The notes below the pieces were generated by a model. That model made no database searches and was not told the DNA's origin. It saw only the letters and a list, made by a program, of their open reading frames with translations. Source: Botryllus schlosseri (lineage: Eukaryota > Chordata > Ascidiacea > Stolidobranchia > Styelidae). From it: 21,506 nt of DNA. The position numbers and the translations under genes were made by a program. Where the stretch lies: positions 1-21,506 of the forward strand of contig ATSW01002092.1 of the NCBI GenBank assembly GCA_000444245.1. The letters are read 5' to 3'. Below, one piece after another: positions 8,715 through 17,620 of the stretch (the stretch's first letter is position 1; each line of letters opens with the position of its first letter).

Positions 8715-9336
8715 ACTAAAACGAAGGTAGCATAGAAGTATGCCAACCTATGTCATTGTTAGAGCCGCTGTTTTATCGGCTTGTACTGTATTCAGCCGCC
8801 CAATCATCGTATTATTGCCGATTTTTTTTGCGAACAATAGAACCCCTATGATCATTACTATATGTAATATACTATTGTGTGTATACGCTGGTTAGTGAAG
8901 TATTCAAATGGAAAAAAGAGCATGGATTTTGAGGTATTTAGGGATTGAGTGATTTTGGTGTGGCCCGCGAGCGATCTGAGGTGTTGAATCCTGCCCGCGA
9001 CGTCAGTTGAGTGTTTTACAGTTAATCTCTTGTCTTCCTCACAACTTATATCAGGGCCAATGTCGCTTCACGGCTAAAACAAAGGGATAGCCATTGTTTT
9101 AACGGTTTTTAACTGAATTCAATCGCCCAATCATTTGGCAAATTCCGTTGTTTGCGTATAAAGACGTTTCCTATGATCCGTAATACAATCTATACTGTGT
9201 ATACATACAGATTTGATGATGTAGGATTTCGGTGCAAAGCAAGTGTTTGGAATTTGGCACAATTGAATTTACCTGCGCTCAGGCTATCAAAGGGTTTGAC
9301 TCTGGCTCGCGGGCCAAGTGGAGTTTGACACCCCTG
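8715..9336. mobile_element. Two further hAT right ends in tandem
   Basis: After the right end at 8714 come two more: GTGTGGCCCGCGAGCGATCT running to GTTGAATCCTG at 8993, and CTGGCTCGCGGGCC running to GGAGTTTGACACCCCTG at 9336. The sequences before them (8715-8960 and about 9073-9300) are diverged copies of each other, sharing in order a CTAAAACRAAGG start, CGCCCAATCAT, TTTGCG, CCTATGATC and GTGTATAC. The last end is followed by CTCTAGCT, a plausible target site, but no left end matches. This is either an end-duplicated element or serial insertions of one family. Confidence 0.55.
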
Positions 9337-9496
9337 CTCTAGCTTCTTTGTCCCGACAAGTGTCGCTTAATTTCACACTAGGAATTTCACGAATTTGTTT
9401 ACAAATCTCCGTAGTTTTCACACATAACTTGTCCGAAATGAGTGGTAAGCTACAAACAGTTCGTACATCACTGGCTATATTGCGATGTAGTCCTAC
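9337..9496. other. Short unassigned gap between hAT elements
   Basis: An 88-codon minus-strand frame (9287-9553) spans this gap and runs into two transposon ends. I could not match it to a transposase or host domain, so it is not annotated as a gene. Confidence 0.35.
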
Positions 9497-9504
9497 GCCT
9501 AGTG

Positions 9505-10833
9505 AAGCGGTTCTCAACCTTTTTTGACATGCGCCCCCCTTGGCGATGGTCAAAAAAATCGCGCCACCTGACTCCCCTTACATTTATCGTCATGTCAAAA
9601 AGAGCACATCATCTAATACAGAGGTGGCAACCTTCCTGCTAATCATGGCCGCATTTCGATTAATTATGTAGCCTAAGGCCGCATTCCAGGGCATAGCCGC
9701 AATGAACGATCTGGACACAAAATGCCTATGGTAAACTGTCCATATCTATTCCCGGTGAACTCCGGACTATTCTATTTTTCACAACGGCCTATTGTACGCA
9801 CCGAAATCGCGAGTGGCAATGTTATGAATAGTTGCTGGGAGCGCATATTGTCGCGCGGGGCGCGAAAAATTTTCAGAGCCGCGAATGAATTGTTATTTCT
9901 TGAGGATTCCCATTCCTGTTCCAATTAAGAACGGCGCTACTGCATTAAAATCGAAAAATGAAATCTTGTTGAATTGCGCGGAGCGCGAATAAAATTTCAA
10001 GATCAAATAAAATCTCTCAAAAATTAGGGAGTGAATTCGTAATTGCAATTTGCATGTCTACGGCTGCCAACACATACTAATTTAATTAGGCGTCAACGGC
10101 TGCACAAATTCCCTTCTACGGCCGCATGCGGCCGTACGGGCTGCCCACCCCTGACATAATAGTATACATAAGGTATATCTTACGCCAATTTTGAATCCGC
10201 ATTACAGTTGTTTAGTCTTTTACATTGCTGACAAACTCCCCAAACTTGTTTGAAAATAACAAAAAAACATTGAAAAGGACATCAATTAATTTCAAGGTAG
10301 GTGGCACTGAGACTAATCCTGATGCTGGTAGTGACTACAGAGAGCACGGCGTCGTTCTGTCCTGCCATGCTAAATTTGATCAGTTTTGGAAATTAATTAA
10401 GTTGTGTTGATTTATAGCCAAATTGAGGGCGAAACCGGGCAACCTATATTGCATCTAAGTCTGTCTTAGGCAGTGCAGTTCGCCAGCTATCAACAACAGT
10501 TACCTAGCGCACAGAGATTTAGGCTACTGCCAAAGCTATAAAGTAATGAATGACTTGCACGTAGGAATTTCTCTAAATCTTCAAAGAATATCTAAAATTT
10601 GCTCAACTGAAGTTGAAGTCAGCCTATACTCCGTTGAGCGCGACTGCTGGAGTTTGAGTTTGTCAAACTTTCTAGAATACGAATTAAGTTTAATCTTCAA
10701 TAATCGTATCTTCAGAATGGTTGTAAAACACATGTTTAGTCACAATTTATACAGACATTGACAAAATTGACAAAAATTTCTCGCGCCCCCCCTGAGAGCC
10801 TCCCGCGCCCCCCCCCCAGGTTGAGAACCCCTG
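9505..10833. mobile_element. Non-autonomous hAT, 1.33 kb, hosting a second element
   Basis: The left end AAGCGGTTCTCAACCTTTTT at 9505 and right end CCAGGTTGAGAACCCCTG at 10833 are inverted partners with a C-rich GCGCCCCCC block inside each. Flanks GCCTAGTG (9497-9504) and GCCTAGAG (10834-10841) match at seven of eight positions. A nested hAT occupies 9619-10153. The remaining interior (10162-10780) has short open frames but no recognisable transposase motif. Confidence 0.78.
9619..10153. mobile_element. Nested hAT, 535 bp
   Basis: The left end CAGAGGTGGCAACC at 9619 and right end GGGCTGCCCACCCCTG at 10153 are diverged inverted partners. Flanks ATCTAATA (9611-9618) and ACATAATA (10154-10161) match at six of eight. 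A perfect 20-bp palindrome TACGGCCGCATGCGGCCGTA (10117-10136) lies 17 bp inside the right end; a GGCCGCA half-site is near the left end. Internal GCGCGGGGCGCGAAAAATTT and GCGCGGAGCGCG motifs resemble those in other hATs of the window. No coding remains. Confidence 0.75.
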
Positions 10834-10959
10834 GCCTAGAGAGTAAACCATGAACTCTCTATCACGGAATCATTGAGAAAAATACATTCAACACCTCCAA
10901 ATCAGCTTCTAATTTGACATTTTCTTGTTTTTAGTTATAGACAAGCGCCACACTTATTG

Positions 10960-10994
10960 CATAGAATTGAGTAGTCGGAGGTTGAGAACCACTG
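10960..10994. mobile_element. hAT right-end scrap
   Basis: GGAGGTTGAGAACCACTG ends at 10994 and matches the reverse complement of the CAGTGGTTCTCAACC terminus. The following CATTAAAG has the usual central TA. No left end was found within the preceding 120 bp, so this is a fragment or part of a larger disrupted copy. Confidence 0.5.
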
Positions 10995-11154
10995 CATTAA
11001 AGCACAAGGCTCTGTCTCCCCATGCCGCTATATTTTCGAAGTGAGATGCGCTCCATCAATAGACAGAACAATTAAACATAGAGATGTGCGACTCGAGCCT
11101 ATCATTAACGAACATAAGTATCCACGAATATAAAAGAGATACGCACTAAATCGC

Positions 11155-11204
11155 GCAAAGAGCCACATACGCCTCGGGAGCCGCGTGTTGGTTAGGCCTC
11201 TATA
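11155..11204. mobile_element. Degraded hAT terminus at the edge of the duplicated gene arm
   Basis: CAAAGAGCCACATACGCCTC then GGGAGCCGCGTGTTGGTTAG resembles, in reverse complement, the end of the element at 3419 (AACC, then GGCTCGCGAGCC, then ATATGGCTCTTTT). It marks roughly where homology between the two gene copies stops on the copy A side. Confidence 0.45.
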
Positions 11205-11283
11205 TGAAGAATGCTGCTACAGCCCATTGGTCAATGTGTAATATACAAAGGAAGATTACATTCTTGAATTTGTGGTACGATAT

Positions 11284-11289
11284 TTATTG
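11284..11289 (-). terminator. Poly(A) signal of gene copy A
   Basis: AATAAA on the minus strand in the context TTCAATAAATATCGTACCAC, which is conserved at the equivalent position in copy B. It lies about 230 nt past the stop codon. A second, earlier AATAAA-containing stretch at 11417-11426 is present only in copy A. Confidence 0.65.
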
Positions 11290-11518
11290 AATTTCACCAC
11301 GTACCAAAATGAAGTATTAAAATAGACAATAATAGTGTATATACTTTCACATCAGGTAGAAATGCACAATAACTCGAGCTGCAATAACTGATCTAAATAA
11401 CAATAAAATAGAAAATTTTATTTATTATTGTGCTATTTCATAGCGAGCGAACGCGATCTTGTTCCGATCAATAATTTAGTAAGATACCCATACGAGTTTA
11501 CACAGTGGTAATATACTC

Positions 11519-12476
11519 TCAGCAGTCACTGGTATCGACTCCTGTGTTGAAGCCGAATTGACTGAATATACTTGAAAACGAAGAAAAGAAGCCAAAAGTA
11601 GAGCCCGAATTATCACACGGTTTCTTCGTCGTTGATTTGGTAGTTTTGGGAGAACGCTGCTTCCACGGTTTGACTGTGGCTTTTTCGGTAGTCGTCTTCG
11701 TTTTCCGTGTCCATTTCAGAGATTTCTGTGTTGTTGCCTTGGTTGTTTTCGGAGACCATTTCCACACGCGTTTCGTCGTTTTCTGTGATGTAGCTTGGGT
11801 GGTTTTCGGTGTCCATTTCCGCACGCGTTTCGTTGTTGTACTCGGAGCCTCGGAAGTGATTTTCTGTACTGTTGTCGATGTTCGTCTCCAAGCTAGCTTC
11901 GGCGACAATGTCGAGTCAGATGCAGTAGTCGGGTTTGTTGTTGCTGGGTCTGCAACATCTACCTTCGAAGGAACACACCCTTCCAATAATTCTGTCTTGG
12001 TGGCAGCGCTTTTCTTCACCGACTTCTTACGCATGAATCGCTTGGGTATCACGGGGGAGGAATATCCCGCTGCAAATGCATTATGAAATAAAAAAAATGG
12101 ACAAGTATAGAATATCAGAAGTATACCTACCCCCTCTTATTACGCATGCGCACTCGTGGAGGCAACAGTGTTGGTATTTAGGCAGCTTGCAGTCATTCGG
12201 CGAAACCAATTCCTTTGTCATAAAATCGTAGCATGGTTGAACTTGATCTTCAAATCCCATTTCTACAGGAGTAACAGTCATCGATGATAACAATACGAAT
12301 ATTAACAACAAATACTGCTAATTCAGTAAACGTTACTGGATGTATCATTTATTATCAAGACACTTACTTGGAGCACATTGAAGCGCTTTGAACTTTTTTC
12401 CCAACTGCCATGGGGTTTGGCAATTGGTGACCTCCAATAGTGTAGCAGCGACAGCAATAGCAATTATTAATTTCAT
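11519..12476 (-). CDS. Novel secreted Cys-rich, Thr/Lys-repeat protein, copy A
   Basis: Three coding exons, 12476-12368, 12262-12131 and 12069-11519, join in frame through GT-AG introns of 105 and 61 bp to give 263 residues. The start MKLIIAIAVAATLLEVTNC is a signal peptide with probable cleavage before QT. A cysteine module follows (C34, C47, C61, CC69-70, C74, C76; pattern C-x12-C-x13-C-x7-CC-x3-C-x-C), mostly from the second coding exon. The last exon adds C112, a Thr/Lys-rich region with about 19-residue units such as TTKRVWKWSPKTTKATTQK, then C232, a Phe/Ser-rich stretch and the terminal TSDC. The protein is strongly basic and likely extracellular; Thr clusters could be O-glycosylated. 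I recognise no family. The start was chosen for the signal peptide and because a conserved splice acceptor lies just upstream. Copy B at 19270-20224 is its inverted duplicate. The function is unknown; matrix, mucus, adhesive or antimicrobial roles are guesses. Confidence 0.85.
11690..11850 (-). repeat. Coding tandem repeat in copy A, about 57 bp per unit
   Basis: Within the last exon, units beginning ACGAAACGCGTG encode TTKRVRKWTPKTTQATSQK, then TTKRVWKWSPKTTKATTQK, then a shorter variant with KWTRKTKTTTEK and a last PWKQRSPKTTKSTTKK. The unit of 19 codons keeps the reading frame, so copy-number changes would be tolerated. Both gene copies have the same number of units. Confidence 0.7.
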
Positions 12477-12491
12477 CGTGTTTATCGTTGA

Positions 12492-12738
12492 TCTAAAATA
12501 TAACAATTCAGTGTTATAAAGATTTTTCATACTCATAATTAATGTTAACTCTAATTATAAACAACGAAAAATAGATGTTTCGAAATGATTTTCCAATTTT
12601 GAGCAACACTCAATTTTGCTTGTGGCACTGATATAAAATATTATTGAAATGTGTCAATTTGGACCGTCTTTTCAGTACGTAGACATTAAATGCAGCCACC
12701 GTGATATAACCAAAGGACGGATAGACGTCACAATGTAC
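12492..12738 (-). other. Probable 5' leader intron of copy A
   Basis: A pyrimidine-leaning acceptor GTTATATTTTAG lies 16 bp before the start codon (intron edge at 12493), and the same acceptor is found in copy B. A candidate donor GAAA|GTACAT at 12738 is also conserved in both copies, just inside the predicted leader. The donor choice is uncertain; the acceptor is better supported. Confidence 0.45.
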
Positions 12739-12811
12739 TTTCAAAAGCACTATGGACATTTTAGGTCTGCCCTATATATCTTCAGCTTTGATCAGGAGTG
12801 TATGAAACACT

Positions 12812-12843
12812 GATGACTTCTTTTGCAAGTGGGCCCTTATATA
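12812..12843 (-). promoter_or_regulatory. Core promoter of copy A (TATA box and start region)
   Basis: TATATAAG (12843-12836, minus strand) sits in GTATATAAGGGCCC, conserved in copy B. About 31 nt downstream is CATCAGTGTTT, an initiator-like site near 12812 that is also conserved. Further upstream, a block around 12930-13030 with CTACGTCAAAATTGCGC in plus-strand reading is strongly conserved with copy B and contains a TGACGTAG CRE-like site. Confidence 0.6.
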
Positions 12844-13597
12844 CAATTTTTTCAATGATTTAATTACTTTATTCTCTCATTTCTGATTGTTATCGCACGA
12901 TATCTGTGCGTATATGTAATGCGTCATTCAAAAGTGCCACGATTCCAAGGCTGCCAAAATAGCTCATCTACGTCAAAATTGCGCGGCGATACTGTGCGCA
13001 AATTGATTATAGTACAGGCTGCAGATTTCTAGCCAACAAACACCTCAAAACCATTTTACAGCGCTTTATTCCAACAAGCTGATTGTACCGCGATAATTTA
13101 CACCTCTTAACCCGGTATAACCACGTCACGCGCACGTGAATCTGGTAAGAAAGTTATAATTATTATAGCAATCGCGAAAATGTCAAGCGGCGGCAATAGT
13201 TCCGGTTCTAGCTGGACGAAAGATAGTAATCTCAGCATGTTCATGTTCACCTTGAGCCTATATAGTCTAGACTCGAGATTCCAGTATTAGGCAAGACCCG
13301 GTTCACTACATATCGAGTAAAAACAGTGTCGCGACTCGTGACAAAAAGGACAACTTATGACAACCATATTACAACAAATACTACTGATTTTAGCAGTGCT
13401 CTGCAGTCCATTTAGAATTTTCATTCAGCGTGGAATTTCCTAATCAATGAAATTGTGGTACTAGTTCGCCGGCTGAAAAACGAAGCAATTCCCATCACTC
13501 GGTATAACATTAATATTGGATACAGGGCATTCGGACGCAAGAGAAAACGAAGTGGCGTATCGACTTGTAAGAGACACCGAATCAATCGTGTATGACC

Positions 13598-14122
13598 CAG
13601 GGTTGTAATGAATCGAGTCATTTTCTCAAAATACGGAAATGACTCGAATCGACTGGAGTCAATCTGTCTATTGACTCGACTTGGACTCGGGTCATTGCGC
13701 ATGACTCGAACCAAGTCACATGACTCGAGACTCAGACGGTCAATACCGACATTTCATTGTCATTTCGAAGAATAGTAACATGACCACGCTACTGGCATTT
13801 CGTCTATGGTACTAGCACTTGAAAATGCATCCTGCAACTGCTAAAAGCGAGGAAAATTAGTATGCGAACCATTTGATATCACCAAACAGAGTTATAAAAG
13901 TGGGTTTAACAAGACTTTAACTGGAAACTGAGCAGTCAACACAATGACTTGGACTCGGATTCGAGTCATAATACCATGACTTGGACTTAAACCTCTGCTC
14001 GATGACTTGGACTCGGACTTGACTCGGTGGTGAATTGAAAATGACTCGACTTGACTCGAGTCAAAACTATAAAAGTGAGATTGACTTGTGACTCGGAGCC
14101 TTTTGACTTGGATACAACCCTG
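13598..14122. mobile_element. 525-bp hAT with GACTCG motif arrays and perfect target duplication
   Basis: Ends are CAGGGTTGTAATGAATCGAG at 13598 and GACTTGGATACAACCCTG at 14122. The 8-bp duplication GTATGACC is identical at 13590-13597 and 14123-14130. Both subterminal zones (about 13612-13730 and 13945-14110) are packed with GACTCG, GACTTGGACTCG and their complements, while the centre is AT-rich and unique. No coding is present. The motif arrays resemble the repeated transposase-binding sites known in hAT ends. Confidence 0.88.
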
Positions 14123-14499
14123 GTATGACCCTACGACCTATACGCCTATACCTAGGGATGGTGCGAACCCCTGAAAGGTTCTGGCTCGTGTGAACGCGAA
14201 CCTCATCGAAAGGTCCTATTTTAGGGGCGGGGAACTTCTCCAGTCGGCGGGCCGGATATCGGAAAATTAAGTACTTGTCGGGATGGATTCCCGAATCGAT
14301 ACCTTAATCGCGGATTTATCCGCTTATATAAAAGTAATAAATCGTTTTTGTAGAAAGCATAGAAACCAAAAACAGCATTCAATGAATCTTCTAACGTTAT
14401 TGCTGCTGTTTGTGGTATTCACGGTGTTTGTCGACTACTATAGTCATTTAAACCAGGCCAATATTCTTCATTTTTATTCCGTAGCTACCGACTTGTAGC

Positions 14500-14680
14500 A
14501 CGGCCCACTTCTAGGCTTTCATAAGACACCGCTTACGCGGATGAGATAGCGAGGAGGAGCCTAGATAAACCTCCTACAGTTAGGTAGGAATTCTTGAGTC
14601 GACCTCGGTCGGACTGGAACCCGCAGCCCATTGATGTCGCAGCTGTGGATTACACCACTATACGCTATCTCGCCAGACAC
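14500..14680 (-). repeat. tRNA-derived SINE-like sequence
   Basis: On the minus strand TAGCGTATAGTGG (14667-14655) fits a Pol III A box and GGTTCCAGTCC (14621-14611) fits a B box, about 46 nt apart, within a tRNA-like head beginning GGCGAGATAGCG. The T-stem does not pair well, so this is not a functional tRNA. A 9-bp inverted repeat, GAGATAGCG (14543-14551) and CGCTATCTC (14663-14671), brackets the unit. No clear tail or flanking duplication was seen, so the far boundary is approximate. Confidence 0.45.
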
Positions 14681-14704
14681 GATTCATTAACGTAATGCCC
14701 TACA

Positions 14705-14850
14705 ATATCTGTTGAAGCCAGTGAGACATCGGTCTTCGATTAAAGTTTTCAACGAAACCCTTAGTAAAGACTGTACGTGAATATCAGTTATATTGTAACA
14801 CAGCTTTTTCTCGTTAATGTTCATGGTAGAAAATGTTTGCTTGCACATGC
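14705..14850 (-). pseudogene. hAT transposase C-terminal remnant
   Basis: Minus-strand translation gives CMCKQTFSTMNINEKKL followed by CYNITDIHVQSLLRVSLKTL, comparable to CESTFSTMNFIKSKLR and TDSHLNDILRIS in GTF2IRD2-type hAT transposases. Nothing else of the protein is readable inside this 723-bp element. Confidence 0.6.
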
Positions 14851-15035
14851 ATAGATCCGCAGACCACCTGAAAGTGTCTGCGGGCCGCTCAAAATCTCGT
14901 TGATGGCCGGATCCGGCCCGCGGGCTGTATGTTGCCCGCCCCTATTCTGTGTGAAGGCGAACGTTAACACGAACCTATGACGTCATGTACTGCTTCCAAC
15001 AATACATTTCTGTTTGGTTATATATTAATGTAGAC

Positions 15036-15419
15036 CAGTGGTTCCCAACGTGGGCGATATCGCCCCCCAGGGGGCGATTTGGCGGTCTAGGGAGGCGAAA
15101 ATGACGAAGGGGCGATAGGGGGCGAAAATGGACAAACCGGGCGACAGGGGGCGAAAATAGCGAAGGGGCGATGGCGCGTTAAAACGGGGAAATTGGAGCC
15201 AAATCGGAGAAATGACCTTTTTAGTCAACCCATTAAAATTTAGCTGCAAAAGTATCGAAATTCGACATCGAGCCGAAAAGTTGACCTTTTTTTTTCTTAG
15301 TCAACCAGCCGGTGATTACAGTTTGTATGCTCATCATTCGGTTCACAAAATTTGGGGGGCGATGATCGGTGTGGAGCTTGAAAAGGGGGCGATGAGCCGA
15401 AAAAGGTTGGGAACCACTG
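15036..15419. mobile_element. 384-bp hAT MITE, longer relative of the copy at 8137
   Basis: Ends CAGTGGTTCCCAACGTGGGC at 15036 and AAAAAGGTTGGGAACCACTG at 15419. Flanks ATGTAGAC (15028-15035) and ATGTGGAC (15420-15427) match at seven of eight. The palindrome GGGCGATATCGCCC (15052-15065) lies 16 bp inside the left end. Between 15077 and 15170 a GGGGGCGAAAATRRCGAAGG type unit repeats about three times. Open frames across it are by-products. Confidence 0.88.
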
Positions 15420-15564
15420 ATGTGGACGATGCCTAGCAACGACTCAGACCACATTTTGTATATGTATATGTACTTGACTTTTGAAACGTCACGAAATGTA
15501 TAACTGGATCACACACCGAACGCGAACGTGAACCTTACGTTCACACTATCCATATAGTCTACAT

Positions 15565-15625
15565 CAGTGTTTCCTAGACTTTCTAAAGCGCTAAAGCACT
15601 AAAGCGACCCTCCCGCTCATAAATA
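15565..15625 (+). mobile_element. hAT left-end fragment
   Basis: CAGTGTTTCCTAGACTTTCT at 15565 followed by AAAGCGC and GCGACCCTCCCGC matches a common hAT start (CAGTGTTTCCCAAACTTT). The preceding GTCTACAT has central TA. No matching right end was found before the next element, so its extent is unknown. Confidence 0.5.
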
Positions 15626-16465
15626 ATCAAATGAAACTAACATTTCATTTATTACCACGAATGAGGTGAACGCTGGTGTATTGTCATCATTGGTATGATA
15701 TATGGTTTCAGTTTTGATAAGAACAATCTAAAATTTCCCTCTGATTGTCTTCTGTAACCAGAACGATTGATAAGAGACATTGAACTTATGGTTTGAACTC
15801 AATGTATTGTACATTGGAAGCAGCTCCTCAATAATCCCATGCTTGGAAATTTCACGGAATGGATAAATTTGATCAGTCAGAAATATCTAATTGTAAAATA
15901 TCATGAAATCGAATTATCGCTTCCTTGTGCAATAGCTCAAAAGATACCGGTGTCAAGCTACTGCAATCTGGAGAATTAAGTTTCCTACGGTTTGTGATTC
16001 GATGGTATAAATTCCATATCCTACACCACATGTTTTAAGGATATCGCATAAGTAGAAATATTATATTAGCAGGTTAAATTCGATATCGAACAAATGAATG
16101 TCAAATTCCGTATCGCCATAATCTAACTATATACATGCCATGATGATGGATCTCAACTATATCAAGGTAAAAGAATCTTTATCGAAAATCTACAAACATC
16201 ATATATTATATACCAAAATTTTGAGGTGCAACGGACAGATATAAAAATAGGATGTCGCTTCTATTCTACCTTCCATAGGCCGCAATATATGTAAATACCT
16301 ATATGGAATGATTTTGATATAGGTTATTCATTTGTATTTTCACCCGCCATAAACAATATAACAGATATGTAAGCAATAACGAATGATGGCAAACACATAT
16401 GGACCATATATGGCAGCGATGCAAATTGTAGTTCATTGTGGACAATTAAGCTGCGTTTATGTATC
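15626..16465. other. Unassigned AT-rich sequence in the spacer
   Basis: No coding region, RNA gene or repeat is supported. It may be the interior of the element whose left end is at 15565. Confidence 0.35.
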
Positions 16466-16473
16466 TCATAACG

Positions 16474-17620
16474 CAGGGGTTCTCAACCCGCGGACCGCAG
16501 ACGCTTATTTTGCGGCTCGCCACATCTTTCATGATGAAAGCAATCACTATCGGCACCGTATTGTTACAAAATAATCAAGTGGCTTTGCTGTCTTATCGCA
16601 CCGTCTCTGATTCGTTTGAGTATATACTCATTCTTCGATGTGTTCTGGTTTCTTGTTATATGCTCGGGTTTAGATTTTTTATTGTTTTGAATCTGTATTT
16701 GACTCGACCCGGGTTAAAGACAATCCCGCTGCGTAGAACACTTTTGAAGAATTTTACACTCACCGCGAATGGTTTGAAGGGAAACAAAAACAAGGACCGG
16801 GAAATTAAACGACGAAAACTCGGTTTGTAACTCTGCGTGGAACAATGAATTTGCTCTCTCAGATACAAATGGAAACCCGGCGTGTCATATTTATCGAAGA
16901 ACAGTTGTCGTCACGAAGCGTAGAAGCTTAATATGATAGCACGACAGCTTCTTCTGGATTTATACATATCGCCTGCTCTTAGGAAAGAACGTTGCTAGCT
17001 AGGTGTCAAGCCCAGCAATCCATATTTCGAGGCATTGTTAAAATTGCCGACGACGTTAAAGACGCATCATGCAAACGTGGCCAGGGGACCAGCAAAACAT
17101 CGACTTGCCAAAGCTGAGTTCTGTGACTATTGGTGCAGGGCTCCAGTCATGGAAGGAAAGGAGAATAGAATAGGTTCGCTCAGAAATGACCCCGAACCCC
17201 AGACTTCTTCTCATGTCACTGAAATCTAAAAGTGATAATGGCCTCTGTAACGAAAAAGTTAACGTAATTTCAATCGTTCTCACTCGGACATTGAAACAGA
17301 GGGTTCGGTTCTCTGCTTAAAGGGTTTGAAGGTTTACGCACTGTATATACCGGCTTGGCAAAGAATGCAATGCACGTTCCATGGAGGGATTTACTTGCGT
17401 CGCTGGAAGACGACATATTCTCACAAGAAACAGCAACTGCAAACTTACTAACTCTGTCCATTAAGGCTTTAGAATGTATAAAATGTAATAAATGCCCGTA
17501 TACGACTGGTAAATAGGCAACAATAGCCTAAATTTAATAGTAGCCAACAAATATACGGTAATAATGATCTGCGGTTTTTGCTGTTGCGGCCCGCGACGCA
17601 AGGGAAGTTGAGAACCCCTG
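16474..17620 (+). mobile_element. 1.15-kb hAT with transposase fragment and perfect target duplication
   Basis: Ends CAGGGGTTCTCAACCCGCGG at 16474 and GGAAGTTGAGAACCCCTG at 17620. The duplication TCATAACG is identical at 16466-16473 and 17621-17628. GC-rich GCGGACCGCAGACGC and GCGGCCCGCGACGC blocks lie inside the ends. The interior keeps a decayed piece of transposase coding in the plus orientation (about 17120-17330), so this is a deletion derivative of a full hAT rather than a simple MITE. Confidence 0.88.
17120..17330 (+). pseudogene. hAT transposase catalytic-core fragment
   Basis: Plus-strand translation contains RAPVMEGKENRIGSLRNDPE, comparable to the hAT second-aspartate region TDGAPAMVGKKNGFVTLLRNDPE; the aspartate position itself is not preserved here. 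Further on, ALCNEKVNVISIVLTRTLKQ resembles the later motif ALCSK then VNFIRSRALNHRQF. Frames and gaps are worn, and neither the BED finger nor the dimerisation domain is readable. It is a dead copy. Confidence 0.5.

Larger units (their letters stand above)
11205..13400 (-). repeat. Inverted duplication, arm A (gene copy A)
   Basis: Read on the minus strand this region matches 18350-20560 over promoter, leader, exons, introns and 3' end. Coding and splice regions are nearly identical while upstream and 3' flanks carry more substitutions and indels. Inner landmarks include GTGAACCGG (here CCGGTTCAC near 13298), CGTGCGCGTGACG near 13130 and AAATCTGCAGCC near 13025. The inner end is fuzzy; weak similarity may reach about 13480. 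Confidence 0.85.
14222..14944 (-). mobile_element. Nested hAT deletion derivative with transposase C-terminus remnant
   Basis: The left end TAGGGGCGGGGAACTTCTCC at 14222 and the right end GTATGTTGCCCGCCCCTA at 14944 are inverted partners of the family also seen at 1846. A perfect palindrome GGCCGGATCCGGCC lies at 14905-14918. Flanks TCCTATTT and TTCTGTGT agree at five of eight, so the duplication is worn. On the minus strand about 14705-14850 encodes CMCKQTFSTMNINEKKL then TDIHVQSLLRVS, a hAT dimerisation-domain remnant. A SINE-like sequence lies at about 14500-14680. Confidence 0.62.
14153..15554. mobile_element. Decayed outer hAT element hosting two later insertions
   Basis: The left end TAGGGATGGTGCGAACCCCT near 14153 and the right end CGTTCACACTATCCATA near 15554 are diverged inverted partners (13 of 16). 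Subterminal GTGAACGCGAACCT, AAGGCGAACGTTAACACGAACC and CGAACGCGAACGTGAACCTT motifs lie at both sides and between the nested elements, so these pieces appear to belong together once 14222-14944 and 15036-15419 are set aside. No clear target duplication remains. Confidence 0.42.

Noticed and set aside
9287-9553. 88-codon minus-strand frame as a transposase or host gene
   Set aside because: It crosses two transposon termini and has no recognisable motif.
11155-11204. Right end of the element that starts at 3419
   Set aside because: The terminus is related but diverged, the flanks show no shared 8-bp duplication, and the distance would need several nested insertions. Kept as a separate fragment.
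11613-11891. 92-codon acidic frame on the same strand as copy A (and 19927-20130 in copy B)
   Set aside because: It is the alternative reading of the 57-bp coding repeat. It lacks a signal peptide and the copy A and B versions are less conserved than the main frame.
11637-12086. 149-codon plus-strand frame opposite copy A, and its counterpart at 20010-19627 opposite copy B
   Set aside because: Both are antisense shadows of the repetitive last exon; their Val/Phe-rich composition follows from the complementary Thr/Lys codons.
13180-13290. Possible small exon starting MSSGGNSSGSSWTK
   Set aside because: The region aligns with arm B (about 18450-18560), where the frame is not conserved; it is upstream flank of the duplicated gene.
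14283-14498. 71-codon frame with a hydrophobic stretch (possible membrane peptide)
   Set aside because: It lies inside a decayed hAT next to a SINE-like unit and has no gene context.
14600-14675. Functional tRNA gene on the minus strand
   Set aside because: A and B boxes are present but the T-stem and acceptor stem do not pair; SINE head is the better reading.
16459-16830. 123-codon plus-strand frame
   Set aside because: It starts within the hAT terminal repeat and shows no transposase motif in that frame.
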